From Microbulbifer sp. ALW1 (GTDB taxonomy: Bacteria > Pseudomonadota > Gammaproteobacteria > Pseudomonadales > Cellvibrionaceae): 64,000 nucleotides of DNA. Below are positions 1 through 9,013 of this stretch, piece by piece. Each line of letters starts with the position of its first letter. Position 1 is the stretch's first letter. The notes beneath the pieces were generated by a model. The model was not told where the DNA came from and made no database searches. It worked only from the letters and a program-made list of their open reading frames with translations. The position numbers and the translations under genes are program-made. Where the stretch lies: the NCBI RefSeq assembly GCF_009903625.1, contig NZ_CP047569.1, positions 1,272,501-1,336,500 on the forward strand, in the 5' to 3' direction.

Positions 1-976
1 TACTGCTGCCGATCACTTCGCAGTGGGGAGAGACGACTACTTCCACCAGACGACGCTCTTCCACCCCGGTCTTGAGAGCGGAGTCGCTATCGTCGTGGTC
101 CGAGGGCACTATGCCGCGCATGCGCAGCAGATCGGAGATGGCTTCGGTCTCACCGGCGAATACCAGGCGGTCACCACCGCGTAGCTTTTCCTCGGAGCGC
201 ACCGGCGTGATCGCCCGGTTATCGCGCTCGATTTCCACCAGATAAACCCGCCGCAGACCCCGCAGGCCGGCGTCCTCCACCGTTTTTCCGACCAGTGGAC
301 CATTGCTGTCCACCGCCACTTCCAGGGTGAATTCCCGCAGGTTGCCGAAGGGCTTCTTTTCCCGACGATCTGGCAGCCAGCGCGGGAAAAAGATCAGCAT
401 AAAGGCCACACCGATCAGCGCGGCGGGCAGACCCACTGCGGCAATGGAGAAGAGGGAGAAGCCCTCATTGCCGGTAATCGACTGGTACTGGCCATTCACT
501 ACCAGATTGGTGCTGGTGCCGATCAGCGTCAGGGTGCCACCGAGAATCGCGCCGTAGCTGAGGGGAATCATCAGTTTGGAGGGCGCCACGTCAATGCGCT
601 TGGCCCAGGCATTCAGCGCCGGGATCATGGTGGCCACTACCGGGGTGTTGTTGAGATAGCCAGACAGGGCCACCACTGGCGCGAATACCCGCAACATGGC
701 AGAGCGCACAGTCCTGGGGCGCCCCAGCAGGTGCTTGACCATCATATCGATGCCGCCGGAGGCGTGGATTCCGGTCGCGACCACAAACATGGCGGCCACG
801 GTGATCAGGCCGCTATTGCTGAACCCGGACAGTGCCTCACCGGGGGAAAGTATCCCCGTCACGCTCAACAGGGTGAGCGCCGCCATCATCACCAGATAGG
901 CCTGGATGCGGGAAAAAATCAGTGTGGCCAGTACGGCAAAGACGAGAAAAAGGGAAAACCAGCCGGACCAATCCAT
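1..976 (-). CDS. SLC13/DASS-type anion:sodium symporter with TrkA-C domain (3' end outside window)
   Basis: Reading the complement from ATG at 976 gives MDWSGWFSLFLVFAVL and an uninterrupted frame to the window edge, so about 325 residues are visible and the C-terminal half is missing. The first ~200 residues are hydrophobic helices with the family-type loop SGYLNNTPVVATMIPAL and a second LIGTSTNLVVNG motif. From about residue 216 a soluble segment begins (GPLVGKTVEDAGLRG at residue 226 on), typical of an RCK/TrkA C-terminal domain inserted between transporter halves. Members move sulfate, dicarboxylates or similar anions across the inner membrane with sodium. The substrate cannot be read from the sequence. 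Divergent from gcvT. Confidence 0.85.
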   Translation of the reverse strand, partial: MDWSGWFSLFLVFAVLATLIFSRIQAYLVMMAALTLLSVTGILSPGEALSGFSNSGLITVAAMFVVATGIHASGGIDMMVKHLLGRPRTVRSAMLRVFAPVVALSGYLNNTPVVATMIPALNAWAKRIDVAPSKLMIPLSYGAILGGTLTLIGTSTNLVVNGQYQSITGNEGFSLFSIAAVGLPAALIGVAFMLIFFPRWLPDRREKKPFGNLREFTLEVAVDSNGPLVGKTVEDAGLRGLRRVYLVEIERDNRAITPVRSEEKLRGGDRLVFAGETEAISDLLRMRGIVPSDHDDSDSALKTGVEERRLVEVVVSPHCEVIGSS

Positions 977-1323
977 AACAGAGAGCGTGCGTTCGCAGTA
1001 AATAAGACGGCTAAAACTACTGCAAACCCTTTGGCACCAAAAGTTATTTTTTCACATATTGATATAGCGATATTCGAATCGTGGGGGCATTTGTCGCCAT
1101 CAGGCCTGCTGGTGAACACCGCTTCAAGCATATTTTTCACTGCGGCTGCTAGTCTTTGCAGAGTATCGGCATCTGGTAACTGCTGTTGGGCGGCCGTTAG
1201 AATACGCGGCTAAATTTGTAGGGGCTTTGCAGGTCGACTTTCTCCAGTCAGCCTGCCAGGTCGACTTTCCGGCTACCCTGAGCAACTTCGGGTAGGGGAT
1301 CAGATCACAGGAATCAGCGAATA
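977..1323. promoter_or_regulatory. Divergent intergenic region upstream of gcvT
   Basis: No gene is seen here. A TAGAAT hexamer (1198-1203) followed by a GC-rich stretch could be a -10 element for gcvT, which would give a leader of about 115 bases. No good -35 lies at the right distance. The leader contains a 13-base direct repeat (CAGGTCGACTTTC at 1230-1242 and 1257-1269) and a hairpin CTACCC/GGGTAG (1273-1295). I looked for the conserved glycine-aptamer core and did not find it. The function of the repeat is unknown. Confidence 0.4.
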
Positions 1324-2412
1324 ATGGGAAATAAAACCGCGCTTTACGATACCCACGTTTCCATGGGCGGCAAAATGGTGGACTTCGGCGGCTGGGATAT
1401 GCCGCTGCACTACGGCTCACAGCTGGAGGAGCACCACAAGGTACGCCGCGCAGCGGGCATGTTTGACGTCTCGCACATGACTGTCGTGGACGTAGACGGA
1501 GCCGGCGCCAAGGACTACCTGCGCACCCTGCTGGCCAACGACGTAGCCAAGCTCGATGGCAACCCCGGCAAGGCGCTGTATACCGGCATGCTGAATGAAC
1601 AGGGCGGTGTGGTGGACGACCTGATTGTCTACCTGCGCGACCCCGGTTACCGCGTGGTGGTTAACTGCGCCACCCGCGAGAAAGACCTGGCGTGGATGAA
1701 CGAGCAGGCCAAAGCCTTTGAGGTAACCCTGACCGAGCGCCCGCACCTGGCGATGATCGCCATTCAGGGGCCGGAAGCGATCGGCAAGGTAAAAGACGTT
1801 CTCGGCATCGACTGGGCCGCTGCCATCGACGGCCTGAAGGTATTCAACAGCTTTGCTCGCGGTGACTGGTTTATCGCCCGCACCGGCTATACCGGTGAAG
1901 ATGGTCTGGAAATCATGCTCAACAACGACGATGCCGCCGGTTTCTGGACCGCGCTTGCAGAGGCTGGTGTTGCTCCCTGTGGCCTCGGTGCCCGGGATAC
2001 CCTCCGTCTGGAAGCGGGCATGAACCTTTACGGCCACGAGATGGACGATGACACTTCCCCGCTGCAGGCCAATATGGCCTGGACCATCGCCTGGGAACCC
2101 GAGAATCGCACGTTTATTGGCCGTGAAGCACTGGAGCAGGAAAAAGCCGCCGGTGTCGAAAACAAGTTGGTGGGCCTGGTGCTGGAAGAGCGCGGTGTTT
2201 TGCGCGCCGGTCAGCAGGTTGTGGTAGACGGCGCGGATCGCCGCGGTATCATCACCAGCGGAACTTTCTCCCCCACTCTGGGCTATTCCATTGCGATGGC
2301 GCGGGTGCCGGTGAGTGTTGGTGACACCGCGCAGGTTGAGATCCGCAACAAGCTGATCCCGGTGCGGGTGGTCAAGCCGAGCTTCGTGCGCAACGGCAAA
2401 TCGCTGGTGTGA
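1324..2412 (+). CDS. gcvT: Glycine cleavage system T protein (aminomethyltransferase)
   Basis: 362 residues, normal length for GcvT. It transfers the methylene group from the aminomethyl-lipoyl arm of GcvH to tetrahydrofolate, releasing ammonia, in cytosolic glycine degradation. The N-terminal folate-binding domain shows the family landmarks [18 protein letters not shown] (residues 35-52) and [14 protein letters not shown] (91-104), with D98/D99 at the position of the catalytic aspartate. The C-terminal barrel ends with the usual [17 protein letters not shown] start with AGGAA upstream. gcvH follows after 87 bases. No gcvP is present in the window. Confidence 0.97.
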   Translation: MGNKTALYDTHVSMGGKMVDFGGWDMPLHYGSQLEEHHKVRRAAGMFDVSHMTVVDVDGAGAKDYLRTLLANDVAKLDGNPGKALYTGMLNEQGGVVDDLIVYLRDPGYRVVVNCATREKDLAWMNEQAKAFEVTLTERPHLAMIAIQGPEAIGKVKDVLGIDWAAAIDGLKVFNSFARGDWFIARTGYTGEDGLEIMLNNDDAAGFWTALAEAGVAPCGLGARDTLRLEAGMNLYGHEMDDDTSPLQANMAWTIAWEPENRTFIGREALEQEKAAGVENKLVGLVLEERGVLRAGQQVVVDGADRRGIITSGTFSPTLGYSIAMARVPVSVGDTAQVEIRNKLIPVRVVKPSFVRNGKSLV

Positions 2413-2499
2413 GCTTGGTGTGCGCAGCGATTGCCGCGCACTCTAATTTAATTCATTTTTGAAAGTACTGTTTAGCAGCTTATTTGAGGGAAAACGCCC

Positions 2500-2889
2500 A
2501 TGAGCGAGATTCGCAGCGAACTGAAATACGCCTCCAGCCACGAGTGGGCGCGGTTGGAAGAGGATGGCACCGTAACCGTGGGTATCAGCGACCACGCCCA
2601 GGATGCCCTGGGTGACGTGGTGTACGTGGAGACTCCGGAAGTGGGCACTACCCTGTCTGCCGGTGAAGAGGCGGGTGTTGTTGAGTCTGTGAAAGCGGCC
2701 AGCGATATCTACGCGCCGATTTCCGGCGAAGTCATCGCGATCAACGAAGCGCTGGAAGACGAGCCGGAAACCGTCAACTCCAGCCCTTACGACGACGGCT
2801 GGTTCTTCAAGATCAAGCCTAGCGATGAGAGCGAGCTGGACAAACTGATGGACGCGGAAGCGTACAAGGCGGAGAGCGAAGAGGGCTGA
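2500..2889 (+). CDS. gcvH: Glycine cleavage system H protein
   Basis: 129 residues, standard for the lipoyl carrier that shuttles the aminomethyl intermediate between GcvP, GcvT and the L protein. The lipoylation site is K65 in [15 protein letters not shown]. The C-terminus has the typical [15 protein letters not shown]. Start ATG at 2500 is preceded by GAGGGAA at good spacing. It probably shares a transcript with gcvT. A strong terminator directly downstream closes the unit, so the P protein must be encoded elsewhere. Confidence 0.98.
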   Translation: MSEIRSELKYASSHEWARLEEDGTVTVGISDHAQDALGDVVYVETPEVGTTLSAGEEAGVVESVKAASDIYAPISGEVIAINEALEDEPETVNSSPYDDGWFFKIKPSDESELDKLMDAEAYKAESEEG

Positions 2890-2912
2890 TTACCCTTTTC
2901 TCTTTTCAATGC

Positions 2913-2947
2913 AAAAACGCCGGGCTTAATGCCCGGCGTTTTTTTTG
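2913..2947 (+). terminator. Rho-independent terminator of gcvTH
   Basis: Ten-base-pair stem AACGCCGGGC / GCCCGGCGTT with a TTAAT loop, followed by a run of eight T. The A tract on the other side may let it also work for the convergent ptsP. Confidence 0.93.
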
Positions 2948-2976
2948 GTGCCGTTAGTTGGTGCCGTTAGTCGGTG

Positions 2977-3004
2977 CGGCGTGTCCCGTAAGACCACGCC
3001 CGGT
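2977..3004. repeat. Degenerate copy of one arm of the 28.3-kb inverted-repeat element
   Basis: These 28 bases, between the gcvH terminator and the ptsP stop codon, match 23 of 28 positions of 28348-28375, the right arm and flank of the nested inverted repeat between argE and argA. Shared blocks are CGGCGTGTC, CGTAA and CCCGGT. Just upstream (2947-2970) is a short tandem duplication of GGTGCCGTTAGT. This may be the remnant of a dispersed intergenic repeat; two copies in one window is thin evidence. Confidence 0.4.
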
Positions 3005-3020
3005 GCGCCACCGGCCCCCT

Positions 3021-5300
3021 TCAAGAGTCCGAATTCGCCTCGGTCTGCTGCGGTTGTACCAGACCGCCGATACCGAGATCCTGCAAATACCCGCGCAATT
3101 TCTCTTCGATCTGCTCCGGGCTTTCCATCAGTAGAACCTGCTGCAGCAGCTGGTCCAATTCCGATTTGTTGACTTCCCGGAGTGCCGCTTTGACCCGGGG
3201 CAGGTTGGTGGCGTTCATGGACAGGACGTCGTAGCCCATGGCCACAAGCAGCAGGGCGCCGCCGGGATCGCCGGCCAGCTCGCCACAGATACCCACCTTG
3301 GTGTTGGTCTCGTGCCCCGCCGTTACCACCTGCAGTAAGGCCTGGAGCAACGCCGGGTGGAAGCTGTGATAGATACCCGCCACGCGGCTGTTATTGCGAT
3401 CCACGGCCAGCAGGTATTGGGTCAGGTCATTGCTGCCCACGGACATGAAGTCCACGCGCTTGGCCAGTTCGCGGGCCTGATACACAGCCGAAGGCACTTC
3501 AATCATGATCCCCAGCGGTGGGCGCTGGATGTTGAAGCCTTCGTCCAGTAACTCATCGTACGCGCGGTCCACCAGTTTGCGCGCTGCCTCCAGTTCGCTC
3601 ACGCCGCTGATCATCGGCAACATGATGCGCAGGTTATCGAGACCAAGGCTCGCCTTCATCATCGCGCGCACTTGCCCCAGGAAAATTTCCGGATGATCCA
3701 GGGTCACGCGGATGCCGCGCCAGCCGAGGAAAGGGTTGGTTTCCTCGATGGGGAAGTAGCTGAGGGCCTTGTCGCCACCGATATCCAGGGTGCGCATGGT
3801 TACCGGGCGGGGGGCGAAGGCCTGGAGTTGTTCGCGGTAGATTTCCCGCTGCTCCTCCTCCGAGGGGAAGCGATCCCGCAGCAGGAAAGGCACCTCGGTG
3901 CGGTAGAGACCGACGCCTTCGGCACCGCGCTCGAGGGAGCGCACTACGTCTGCCATCAGGCCGGTATTGACCCACATGCGCACGCGGTGGCCATCGGCCG
4001 TCTCGGCGGGGAGTTTGGCGAGGTGGTCCAGGTTTCGGGCCAGCTCCCGCTCCTCTTCGACAATGGCGTCGTAGCGGCGCTTCAGCTCCGGTCCGGGGTG
4101 TATGTGCAATTCGCCGCGGTAGCCGTCCACCACCAGGTCGACGCCGTCCACCTGCTCCCAGGGCAACTCCTGGGCCCCCATCACCGCCGGTACGCCCATG
4201 GCGCGGGCAATAATGGCCACGTGGCTGTTGGCGGAACCCTTGACGGAAATCAGGCCAGCGAGTTTTTCCCGCGGCACATCGGCCAGCACCGAGGCGGTGA
4301 GTTCTTCACCGACAAGCACGGTATTGTCGGGATATTCCCGCTGGCTCTGCTCCTGCTGGCGCAGGTGCATCAGCACCCGTGCACCCAGGTCGCGTACATC
4401 GGCAGCGCGATCGCGGAAGTAGGAATCGGACATGGCCTCGAAGCGGCGCACATGCTCCAGCATGACCTCGGCCCAGGCGCGGCTGGCAGTGAGTTGTTGG
4501 CGGATGCGCTCGCACACTTCGACTGCTATCGAGCTGTCGTCGAGCATACTGATATAGGCGTCGAAGAGGGCGCGCTCTTCCTTGTTCAGGTCGTTCTTCA
4601 GGCGCTCGCCCACATCGCGGATTTCATCGCGGGCGGCGGCCAGGGCCTGGTGGAAGAGGGCAAGCTCACCGTCGACATCCATGGTGCAGGCGAACGGAAC
4701 CGCAGCGAGGTTGGCGGGCGGCGCGACAATATGCGCGCGGCCGATGGCGACGCCGGGGGAGGCGGCGAGGCCGGTAAATTTTGCTTCATTGCGCTGCTGG
4801 CCCATGTTGGCCAGGGCGCCGGTAGCCTCGGCGTGAGCGATAACACCGGCGAGCTGGGCCGAGAGGGTGACCAGAAAGGCCTCTTCGCCTTCGTCGAAGC
4901 GGCGCCGTTCGGCCTGCTGCACCACGAGCACACCGAGCACATTGCGGTGGTGGATGATGGGGGTGCCGAGAAAGGCGGAGAAGCGCTCCTCGCCGGTGGC
5001 GGGGAAATACTGGAAGGCGGGGTGGGCCTCGGCGTGTTCGAGGTTAATGGGCTCCTCGCGGGTGGCAACGTTACCCACCAAGCCCTCGCCGGGTGCCAGG
5101 TGAACCTGGCCGACGGCGTCCTGGTTCAGGCCCTGGGTCGCCATCAATACATAGTTGCCGGACTGTTTATCGCGCAGGTACACCGAGCACACCTTGGTGT
5201 GCATGATGTCCCGCACGCGCCGGACAATAATATCCAGCACCGAGTGCAGATCCCGTGCGGTGTTGACTTCCTGAACGATGCTGCGCAGTGATCCGAGCAA
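3021..5300 (-). CDS. ptsP: Phosphoenolpyruvate-protein phosphotransferase PtsP (EI-Ntr)
   Basis: First enzyme of the nitrogen PTS: it autophosphorylates from PEP and passes phosphate to NPr. Domains in order are an N-terminal GAF sensor (VCSVYLRD, GEERFSAFLGTPIIHH), the PTS EI N-domain, the phosphohistidine domain with SANSHVAIIARAMGVPAVMG, and the PEP-binding barrel (LGWRGIR, VGSNDLTQYLLAVDRNN) with the catalytic cysteine in GICGELAGDP. I prefer the TTG start at 5300, because AGGA lies eight bases upstream and the protein then begins LLGSLRSIVQEVN like its homologues. A GTG at 5354 would add 18 residues but has no ribosome site. It lies downstream of rppH with the same orientation, a common gammaproteobacterial pair. 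Confidence 0.95.
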   Translation of the reverse strand: MLGSLRSIVQEVNTARDLHSVLDIIVRRVRDIMHTKVCSVYLRDKQSGNYVLMATQGLNQDAVGQVHLAPGEGLVGNVATREEPINLEHAEAHPAFQYFPATGEERFSAFLGTPIIHHRNVLGVLVVQQAERRRFDEGEEAFLVTLSAQLAGVIAHAEATGALANMGQQRNEAKFTGLAASPGVAIGRAHIVAPPANLAAVPFACTMDVDGELALFHQALAAARDEIRDVGERLKNDLNKEERALFDAYISMLDDSSIAVEVCERIRQQLTASRAWAEVMLEHVRRFEAMSDSYFRDRAADVRDLGARVLMHLRQQEQSQREYPDNTVLVGEELTASVLADVPREKLAGLISVKGSANSHVAIIARAMGVPAVMGAQELPWEQVDGVDLVVDGYRGELHIHPGPELKRRYDAIVEEERELARNLDHLAKLPAETADGHRVRMWVNTGLMADVVRSLERGAEGVGLYRTEVPFLLRDRFPSEEEQREIYREQLQAFAPRPVTMRTLDIGGDKALSYFPIEETNPFLGWRGIRVTLDHPEIFLGQVRAMMKASLGLDNLRIMLPMISGVSELEAARKLVDRAYDELLDEGFNIQRPPLGIMIEVPSAVYQARELAKRVDFMSVGSNDLTQYLLAVDRNNSRVAGIYHSFHPALLQALLQVVTAGHETNTKVGICGELAGDPGGALLLVAMGYDVLSMNATNLPRVKAALREVNKSELDQLLQQVLLMESPEQIEEKLRGYLQDLGIGGLVQPQQTEANSDS

Positions 5301-5402
5301 TGTGGCTTTCCTCGCCCTGTTCCTGTGGCCCCGCGCCTTGGCGGGGGCTGTCACTGGCCGTGCGCTGTATCCTTGTTGCCGGACCTGTTGCCCGGCGAAG
5401 GG

Positions 5403-6056
5403 TTACTGGTCGCGCTTCAGCCAGCGTCTTTCCAATTGTATTTGGGTGGGCGCCAGTTCGGTGAGCGCCCGGCGGTAAACTTCCCGTTTGAAGGTCACCA
5501 CTTTGGTCAGCGGGTGCCAGTAACTCACCCAGCGCCAGTGATCAAATTCCGGCTTGTAGCCATTGTTGAAGCTGATGTTGCTTTCTTCCGCATTCAGCTG
5601 CAACAGGTACCATTTCTGCTTCTGGCCGATGCACAGCGGCTCCGAACGGCGGCGCACCAGCCTTTGCGGCAGGCGGTAGCGCAGCCATCCGCGTGTGGTT
5701 GCCAGCAAGGTGACCTGGCTGCGGGTCAGCCCGACCTCTTCGTAGAGCTCGCGGTAGAGCGCCTGTTCGGGAGTTTCACCCGGGTTGATGCCGCCCTGGG
5801 GAAACTGCCATGCGTCCTTGCCGCCAACCCTGCGCGCCCAGAGCGCCTGTCCGCGCTCATTCAGGACAATGATCCCGACGTTGGGGCGAAAGCCCTCACT
5901 GTCGATATTGCTGCTGTCGCCTGGCGCTGTACCAGTGTTCTCCGCGTCCGTTTTGCGGGCAGGGTTGCCGGCGTCGGATTTGCTGTTGCGTGCGGAGTTT
6001 CTGGCGGGTCTGCGGCGGTGTTTTCGCCCGGCGGGAGTCTGCTTGCCGTTGCCCAA
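5403..6056 (-). CDS. rppH: RNA pyrophosphohydrolase (Nudix)
   Basis: Removes pyrophosphate from 5' triphosphorylated mRNA to trigger RNase E-dependent decay. The Nudix box is complete ([23 protein letters not shown] region, split here as [11 protein letters not shown] and [10 protein letters not shown]). The conserved [12 protein letters not shown] and [17 protein letters not shown] flank it. At 217 residues it is about 40 longer than E. coli RppH. The extra ~50 N-terminal residues are rich in Arg, Lys, Asn and Ala. The start used is TTG at 6056 with GAGG eight bases before it; no ATG or GTG exists near the conserved core, so the extension is probably real. It is transcribed toward ptsP. Confidence 0.9.
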   Translation of the reverse strand: MGNGKQTPAGRKHRRRPARNSARNSKSDAGNPARKTDAENTGTAPGDSSNIDSEGFRPNVGIIVLNERGQALWARRVGGKDAWQFPQGGINPGETPEQALYRELYEEVGLTRSQVTLLATTRGWLRYRLPQRLVRRRSEPLCIGQKQKWYLLQLNAEESNISFNNGYKPEFDHWRWVSYWHPLTKVVTFKREVYRRALTELAPTQIQLERRWLKRDQ

Positions 6057-6338
6057 AATACCGTCCTCAAATTTCAGCGGTGCCGGCTGGCTCAGGCCCC
6101 TGGCTAGTCAGGGGCTTCCGCCGCACCATAATGTTCTGCATTGTTCCACAGCGACTGAAATACGGCAATTCAGTGACACCCGTCCGTGTAAGCCCGGTCG
6201 CTCCGGGGTAAAATCCTGCGCCTTCGGACAGGGCGTGCAGGGAGGTCGGTGGCTTCCGAGGAGCGGTCTGGCGCATAAACAGGTTAACAGGACAGCCTGT
6301 GCGCCAACTGTGCCCTATATTCAATAAAGGAGATTTTT

Positions 6339-7040
6339 GTGCAGTTGGCGATTTTTGATCTGGACAACACCCTGATTGGTGGCGATAGCGATCACGCCTG
6401 GGGCGAGTTTCTGGTAGCCCGGGAATGCGTTGACGGTGAGCGCTTCCGCAGTGAGAACGACCGCTTCTATCGGGACTATCAAAGTGGCGAACTGGATATC
6501 TTCGCGTATCTGTCGTTTGCCCTTGAGCCACTGGCGCAACTTTCCCGCGGTCAACTGAATAACCTGCAGCGGGAGTTCATGCAGGAAGTGATCAGTGAGA
6601 TCTGGCTGCCGCATGCCGAGACCTTGATCCAGCGGCACCGGGACGCCGGGCACCACATCATGATCATCACCGCGACCAACCGCTTCGTGGTTGAGCCCAT
6701 CGCCTCCCAGCTGCGCGTGGACACCCTGCTGGCCACCGAGCCGGAAGAGGTTGACGGTAAATTTACCGGCCAGGTAGCCGGTCAGCCCTGCTTTCAGGAG
6801 GGCAAAGTGGTGCGTTTGCAGCAGTGGCTGGATCAGCACCCGCAGTACGCGCAGGGGGAAAAATGGTTTTACAGCGACTCCATCAATGACCTGCCGTTGT
6901 TGCAGCAGGTGGAACACCCGGTGGCCGTGGACCCGGATCAGCGGCTGCACGACGAGGCGCTGTCGCGGGGCTGGCAGGTGATTAGCTTGCGCGGGGACCA
7001 CGAAGACTTTTTGGGTGCGCTGAGCGCGCTGGATGGTTAA
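6339..7040 (+). CDS. HAD family hydrolase, subfamily IB (SerB-like phosphatase)
   Basis: 233 residues, GTG start with AAGGAG seven bases upstream. HAD motif I is FDLDNTL (D7 nucleophile, D9), motif II IITATN, the lysine motif lies in EGKVVRLQQ, and motif III is YSDSINDLPLL. The helical cap between motifs I and II fits the HAD-IB hypothetical family related to phosphoserine phosphatase. The substrate is unknown. It is divergent from rppH-ptsP, and I recall the same neighbourhood in pseudomonads, which supports orthology but not a function. Confidence 0.85.
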   Translation: MQLAIFDLDNTLIGGDSDHAWGEFLVARECVDGERFRSENDRFYRDYQSGELDIFAYLSFALEPLAQLSRGQLNNLQREFMQEVISEIWLPHAETLIQRHRDAGHHIMIITATNRFVVEPIASQLRVDTLLATEPEEVDGKFTGQVAGQPCFQEGKVVRLQQWLDQHPQYAQGEKWFYSDSINDLPLLQQVEHPVAVDPDQRLHDEALSRGWQVISLRGDHEDFLGALSALDG

Positions 7041-7142
7041 TCGTGCTGGTGGGTTGATCGCGCGATCGCGTCATCGCGGGGCTCAGCACTCGGGTATATC
7101 GCAATTAATTTTTTTGGAAATAGGATCAGGGCTGGATATCAG

Positions 7143-8351
7143 GTGAAAAACGCAGTCATCAAACCGTATATGTTGAACCGCCGGGCACTGGCCCTGGCCC
7201 TGTGCGGACTGCTGCTGGCCGGTACCGGCTGTGAGCGCGAGCAGCCTGAAGCCGAAGTTGAAAGCGCCGGCGCGGTAGCGCCGACACAGGTAATCAATAC
7301 CGCGGCGGCCGAGAGTTTCTCCGCAGACTACTGGCAGGCGGGACAGGCGCAGGTGATCGATGCCGAAGCCGCCGCCCAGGCGCTGGAGCGCGCGGTGGTG
7401 CAGTTGCTGGAATCGCCCACCGAGGATCATCTGGAGGCGGCCAAGCTCGCATGGCTGGATGCCCACCGCGAACTGGCCGGCGCCCTGCCATTCATCAAAG
7501 TGGCCTTTTCGCCGTCGGACCTGCAGCAGCAGGGCAGCGAACTGATGCTGGCGCTGGACAGCTGGCCGGCCCAGGCTGGATACCTGGACACGGTGCCCGG
7601 CTATTCCACCAGTGGCATCGTCAACGACACCGCGATTGAGCTGAATCTGGCCAATCTGCGCAAACAGCACCGACTCACGGCCCACGAGGAAGCCAGCACC
7701 GGTTTTCACGCGCTGGAGATCATGCTCTGGGGGCCCACCAGTGAGCGCACGGCCGAGCAGTTTGTTGCAGCCAGCGGCGGAGAACAACCGGAAGCCCAGG
7801 CCGCCAACCGCCGCCGCGAGCTGACCCGGCTGATTGCACAGGGCATCAGTGAGGACCTGGCGGGACTGGCGCAACGCTGGCCGCTGACGGCCAATGACCT
7901 GTCCCAGCGTTACCTGGCGCAAGGTCCGGCAGCGCGCATTCAGTGGATTCGGGCGACGCATGTGGCGTTGCTGCGCAACGAAATTCTGCCGCGCTTGCCG
8001 GAGAGTTCGGAGAGTGATGTGGAAAGTGGCCACGCTGCGGACTCCAAGCAGGCGCTGCTCGCTATATTGCGCAATCTGCAGGCCAGCTGGTTGCCGGAAG
8101 GGGGCGGCGGCCTTGCGGACCTGATGCTCGATCGGCACCAGGCCGAGGCACTGGCCCAGAATTTTGGTGAGCTGGAAGCGCGGTTGCTGAAGATGGAAGA
8201 CCCTATCGAGCTGGCAGCACCCGCAGAGCTGCAGCGCAGCCGGCATCAAATTGAAGCCTTGATCGGACTGATTTCCGGAGATACCAAGGTGCCGGCGCGG
8301 GATGAGGATATGACGCCGGTCAGCCTGACGGCTCCGGAGGGCGAGGGTTAA
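7143..8351 (+). CDS. Imelysin-family (M75) lipoprotein
   Basis: 402 residues from GTG 7143. A lipobox LLLAGTGC predicts lipidation (Cys30), and an internal ATG at 7170 would give a cleaner signal peptide starting MLNRRALALALCG. The body carries the imelysin signature GxHxxE as GFHALEIMLWG (187-197) within two helical repeats. Imelysin proteins (IrpA/EfeM types) sit in the periplasm or on the outer membrane and are linked to iron uptake; peptidase activity is disputed. No ferrous-iron permease or peroxidase is adjacent, and no Fur box is visible upstream. It is convergent with the MepK-like gene. Confidence 0.85.
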   Translation: MKNAVIKPYMLNRRALALALCGLLLAGTGCEREQPEAEVESAGAVAPTQVINTAAAESFSADYWQAGQAQVIDAEAAAQALERAVVQLLESPTEDHLEAAKLAWLDAHRELAGALPFIKVAFSPSDLQQQGSELMLALDSWPAQAGYLDTVPGYSTSGIVNDTAIELNLANLRKQHRLTAHEEASTGFHALEIMLWGPTSERTAEQFVAASGGEQPEAQAANRRRELTRLIAQGISEDLAGLAQRWPLTANDLSQRYLAQGPAARIQWIRATHVALLRNEILPRLPESSESDVESGHAADSKQALLAILRNLQASWLPEGGGGLADLMLDRHQAEALAQNFGELEARLLKMEDPIELAAPAELQRSRHQIEALIGLISGDTKVPARDEDMTPVSLTAPEGEG

Positions 8352-8382
8352 GCCGGAACAGGACCGGAAATCACTCGCGCAT

Positions 8383-8413
8383 AAAAAAACCCAGGCAGTG
8401 CCTGGGTTTTTTG
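8383..8413. terminator. Bidirectional terminator between imelysin and mepK-like genes
   Basis: A7-ACCCAGGC-AGT-GCCTGGGT-T6 hairpin. A and T tracts on both sides allow termination in either direction for the two convergent genes. Confidence 0.92.
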
Positions 8414-8437
8414 TTGTCGGTTGCTACCGGCCGTTGA

Positions 8438-9013
8438 TTACCAGCGGCGAACCGGGCCAGTGTCGACGTGCACGAAGTTACTCTTCGGGTAGTAACCTAC
8501 ACCGCCTGCTTTCAGGTCCAGTGCTGCCTGGCGCAGTTTGGACAGTGCGACACCCGGCATGCGGATATCCAGTGCCATACCGCGGGTGTGGTAGCTGCGT
8601 CGAGCCACACCGCGGCCAGCTGCGCGCAGCTTGGCGTTGGTCTTCGGCGAACGGTAGCCGGAGATAATTTCTACCTCACCGTTGTAGTTCAGCTTTTCCT
8701 TCAGCTTGTACACGATGTCGAACAGTTTCGGGTCCATGCGCGTGACTTCGTTGGCGCGGTGGTCGCGCAGCAGACGGTTGAATTGCTTCAGGCCGCTGCT
8801 ATCGTAGTCGCCATCCGCCCAGAAAGCGGTGTTCAGGCGCTCACCAGTATGCAGGTTGCGCATTTTCAGAGTGCGCGACTTGCCTACTTTTGCCAATGCG
8901 GGGCCGGCTGAAACCGCCGCCGCGGTAGCTGCAGAAACTGCCAAAAACCTGCGTCGTGAAAGTTCTTTCATACCCTGTACCGCCTTTGCTTTCGTAGTAA
9001 GTGTTGCCTTCAT
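8438..9013 (-). CDS. mepK: DUF882 / M15-type murein endopeptidase, MepK (YcbK)-like, Tat-exported
   Basis: 191 residues, very close in layout to E. coli YcbK/MepK. The zinc ligands are H142 and D149 in SYHTRGMALDI and H182 in NFVHVDTGPVRRW, which closes the protein. A twin-arginine signal (LSRRRFLAV, residues 18-26) precedes an Ala-rich stretch ending ALA. The alternative ATG at 8971 gives MKELSRRRFL and is equally plausible. MepK hydrolyses 3-3 mDap-mDap peptide cross-links, the product of L,D-transpeptidases. It lies 450 bases downstream of three L,D-transpeptidase genes on the same strand, so maker and cutter of the same bond are side by side. Confidence 0.9.
   Translation of the reverse strand: MKATLTTKAKAVQGMKELSRRRFLAVSAATAAAVSAGPALAKVGKSRTLKMRNLHTGERLNTAFWADGDYDSSGLKQFNRLLRDHRANEVTRMDPKLFDIVYKLKEKLNYNGEVEIISGYRSPKTNAKLRAAGRGVARRSYHTRGMALDIRMPGVALSKLRQAALDLKAGGVGYYPKSNFVHVDTGPVRRW

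Noticed and set aside
977..1323. Glycine riboswitch ahead of gcvT
   Set aside because: The conserved aptamer core and tandem aptamer layout were not found; only a direct repeat and a small hairpin are present.
3672..5291. Long open frame of about 540 codons opposite ptsP
   Set aside because: It lies fully antisense to ptsP, shows no domain, and has the Gly/His/Ala-rich composition of a mirror frame in GC-rich DNA.
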